DNA from: an uncultured Flavobacteriaceae bacterium
GTDB lineage: Bacteria; Bacteroidota; Bacteroidia; Flavobacteriales; Flavobacteriaceae
DNA length: 64,000 nt
Assembly (NCBI GenBank): GCA_947493175.1
Contig: CANLQD010000002.1
Coordinates: 682,001-746,000, forward strand
Reading direction: 5' to 3'
Part shown: in pieces, positions 62,071 to 64,000 of the stretch
How the letters are laid out: the number at the start of each line of letters is the position of its first letter
How positions within the stretch are numbered: the first letter of the stretch is position 1
Notes under the pieces: generated by a model
Databases searched by the model: none
Seen by the model: the letters and a program-made list of their open reading frames with translations, nothing else
What the model was told of the DNA's origin: nothing
Translations under genes and position numbers: made by a program

Positions 62071-64000
62071 TTAATTTTCAAGAGCGAACAAACCATAGGA
62101 AAAGGTAGCATCGCCCGAAAAGTACACTTTACCGTGCTTATTCCGTTCTGTGTCAAGTTGCAAATCACCAAACACCCTCCTTAGTCTTGGAAAGCTCGGT
62201 AAGCTGGGAACAGTAAAGGCACCGGTAGATTCCGCAGTTTGCTCACGAAAAATAAAGATATACTTCAACACTTTTTCTTTATAAAATGCGTAACCGCTCC
62301 AAGAAAAACCATTGGGTTCTTTACCAATGGGCAAGGCGACCATGGAATGAAGTTCATCCGCAATTTTCCTATATGTTTTCAGCTGCTCGGATAATTTGGG
62401 TGCATCCGGTAAGCTGCTTAGTTCCATCCAGGCCAAAGGCTGTGCAGGCAACGTAATGGCACTGGTATAATCTATGGGAATCCTAGATGGTTGCAGGGAA
62501 TCGTCCGGAGGGTATTGCGATATGTTTCGAGTATTGTTCAAAAATTCGATTTGTAAACGGTCGGCGGGTACATAGGCGCAAAGTTGCCATAGATTACGAA
62601 AGGTACGATGGGGATAGTAATTACCCCAATCGGTATACCTATTTTCCAGAAACACATTGCCAAACTCGTTGAAAAAATGATAGCCGGCCCTCTGACCGGC
62701 AGTTACATCCATATTAAACGTTATTCTTCCTTGAGATTCCCGAACGACCTTGGTCAACATATTCCGAATGTTGTTCTCCGATTTCTTGTTAGCGAAAGAA
62801 AGTCCATCGATTTTAAACAACCTGATATGATAGGTACTATAAAGATCGAGCAGTATATCGGCATCTTGCTCCCATTTGGCATAGTCATCGGTTTTACTTG
62901 GATTGAACCATAAACCTAGGTCAATCTCCTTTTGATCGGCGATTCGAACGATGTTATCAAAGCCATCCGGAAATCGCATCGGATGTGGTTTCCAGTCATC
63001 AACACTCCAATCATCCCATTTCTCACCTATGGCGAAAGCGGAGTTTTTCGAGAGACCTTTTTGCCAACCATCATCCAGTTGTATATGCGTAATTCCCAGC
63101 TGGGAGGCACGATCGATTTCTTTTAGGATAAATTGTTCGTTCATGCGGCCGTCCTTATTGCGGTCCCCCCATGTATTGGCTAAGATCATCCCGTCTCTTT
63201 CGGGCAGGTAAGGACGTATTTGCTTTTGGTAGTGTAGCAATTCTCGTTGTAAATCTTTCTTTTTAGCATCTCCCAGGCCTAAGGCATAACCATAACCTTG
63301 TATCCAATTGTCATTCAATTCTGCTGGGGCTATACCCAGACCATGAACAGTGATACTCTCGTTATCGATCCGAAAATCGAACCCGGGATAACTTTGTTGA
63401 CTAAACCCTATGGGGGCTTCCTTTATAAAGAAAAGTCCAATATTCGATTGAGCATGGGAGGCCAATAAAACATTTCCAGAGTAAACAGAAGCCTTTCGGT
63501 AAGGCACTATCGCTTTCTCAAAAACCAAGTTGTCATTATAATCCGTTGCCTCGCGAAAAGACACTGACCACACCTTCCAATGACTTTGAGGCCATGATAG
63601 GAACGCCATATGTGACGGTCGTGGTGTTTCATTCTTATGAAGTTTTTCTATCATCTCAAGACGATCAAACCTTGCCGCGGGTAGCCAACTTTCGGAACGC
63701 GCCTTACCCTTGAAAAAATAGGTATGTGATAGTGCGGTCGCCCCAGGAAAGATTTTTATTTGATGCCTTACCTGCAATTCATCGATTGTGAAGTAGATGT
63801 TTACCTGTTTATGAATCGGGGAATTAGGAACGTTATGCACATTGGCAATCTTAATCTTTGTCTGGGAATATTCGTTCCCCTCTCCAGATAGAAACAGGCT
63901 CGGAAGTCGTGATTTTGAAAAGTTCAACTCCTTATCCGTTTCCAGGTTTTTTGCCCCTAATAGAACAATGTTTCCACGATTCCAATCATATGTAAAACGT
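62071..64000 (-). CDS. GH36/GH27-like alpha-galactosidase (5' end beyond the window)
   Basis: Partial enzyme; the frame stays open to the window edge, so at least 24 residues (starting RFTYDWNRGN) precede the first TTG at 63927. The frame ends at 62071 with FSYGLFALEN. An N-terminal beta-sandwich is followed by a (beta/alpha)8 barrel with the clan GH-D marks HIQLDDGWQKGLS (about 280), DLGLWFNPSKTDDYAKWEQD, the nucleophile in LFKIDGLS (Lys-x-Asp type) and a likely acid/base in LENRYTDW. It should release alpha-galactosyl residues from plant or algal glycans or a related sugar. Export cannot be judged as the true N-terminus is missing. Confidence 0.8.
   Translation of the reverse strand, partial: RFTYDWNRGNIVLLGAKNLETDKELNFSKSRLPSLFLSGEGNEYSQTKIKIANVHNVPNSPIHKQVNIYFTIDELQVRHQIKIFPGATALSHTYFFKGKARSESWLPAARFDRLEMIEKLHKNETPRPSHMAFLSWPQSHWKVWSVSFREATDYNDNLVFEKAIVPYRKASVYSGNVLLASHAQSNIGLFFIKEAPIGFSQQSYPGFDFRIDNESITVHGLGIAPAELNDNWIQGYGYALGLGDAKKKDLQRELLHYQKQIRPYLPERDGMILANTWGDRNKDGRMNEQFILKEIDRASQLGITHIQLDDGWQKGLSKNSAFAIGEKWDDWSVDDWKPHPMRFPDGFDNIVRIADQKEIDLGLWFNPSKTDDYAKWEQDADILLDLYSTYHIRLFKIDGLSFANKKSENNIRNMLTKVVRESQGRITFNMDVTAGQRAGYHFFNEFGNVFLENRYTDWGNYYPHRTFRNLWQLCAYVPADRLQIEFLNNTRNISQYPPDDSLQPSRIPIDYTSAITLPAQPLAWMELSSLPDAPKLSEQLKTYRKIADELHSMVALPIGKEPNGFSWSGYAFYKEKVLKYIFIFREQTAESTGAFTVPSLPSFPRLRRVFGDLQLDTERNKHGKVYFSGDATFSYGLFALEN

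Noticed and set aside
1..64000. tRNA, rRNA, CRISPR array, prophage or transposase genes
   Set aside because: I looked for cloverleaf-like segments in the gaps, regularly spaced repeats and transposase or integrase motifs in the translated frames, and saw none. Absence by eye is not proof; a covariance-model scan would settle the RNA genes.

Overview
The window looks like chromosomal DNA of a marine-type member of the Flavobacteriaceae (Bacteroidota); I cannot fix the genus. The grounds are: promoters of the Bacteroidota form (TTG, about 19 nt, TAnnTTTG), few Shine-Dalgarno sites, a secreted protein with a type IX secretion (T9SS) C-terminal domain, lineage-restricted families (DUF4199, DUF6263, DUF3089, the GlmU-like nucleotidyltransferase, CpxP-like 'sensor of ECF sigma' proteins), a 950-residue CarB, and glycoside hydrolases for plant or algal glycans.

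Layout. 1-3250: a BtuF/BtuC/BtuD-type ABC importer for a corrinoid or ferric chelate; a MITE-like inverted repeat lies between permease and ATPase and supplies the ATPase start codon. 3300-5930: rmuC, a small membrane protein behind a hexanucleotide tandem repeat, and an acyl-CoA thioesterase. 5900-9910: oxidative pentose phosphate genes, pgl and zwf on the minus strand and gnd divergent. 10100-14370: small proteins, a DUF1593 nucleoside-hydrolase-like secreted protein, a GIY-YIG protein and an acyl-CoA synthetase. 14490-24790: carB, rpmH, a lytic transglycosylase, a hydrolase, a small GNAT protein, mtaB, a GlmU-like protein and rpmE2. 24960-30170: DUF4199 protein, glycosyltransferase, phosphohexomutase and an MsbA-like exporter. 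30300-31840: first ECF-sigma module. 31970-41000: secreted proteins, an RsmB-type rRNA methyltransferase, purL, a GNAT enzyme and a DUF3089 lipoprotein. 41005-43614: large T9SS cargo. 43875-52485: fatty-acid degradation (fadD-like ligase, MarR regulator, fadB/J-like, fadA-like, acyl-CoA dehydrogenase), with a four-helix-bundle (S23) gene lodged inside the operon. 52490-64000: a decayed lipoprotein gene, a GH78-like rhamnosidase, a PLP decarboxylase, a second ECF-sigma module with two unrecognised secreted proteins, and a GH36-like alpha-galactosidase cut by the window end.

How the genes work together. Most are housekeeping. The clearest functional unit is the beta-oxidation operon at 46084-52485: its MarR-type regulator is preceded by a 26-bp perfect palindrome next to a perfect -7 promoter element, which suggests acyl-CoA-responsive autoregulation. 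Two ECF-sigma modules, each with a membrane partner and periplasmic or outer-membrane proteins, probably watch the cell envelope.

No phage, CRISPR array, insertion sequence with transposase, rRNA or tRNA was seen. The less-explained signals are small: MITE-like inverted repeats, the S23 insertion and an apparently empty sister site, a leader terminator before the GNAT gene, long leader hairpins, microORFs and a degenerate intergenic repeat family.
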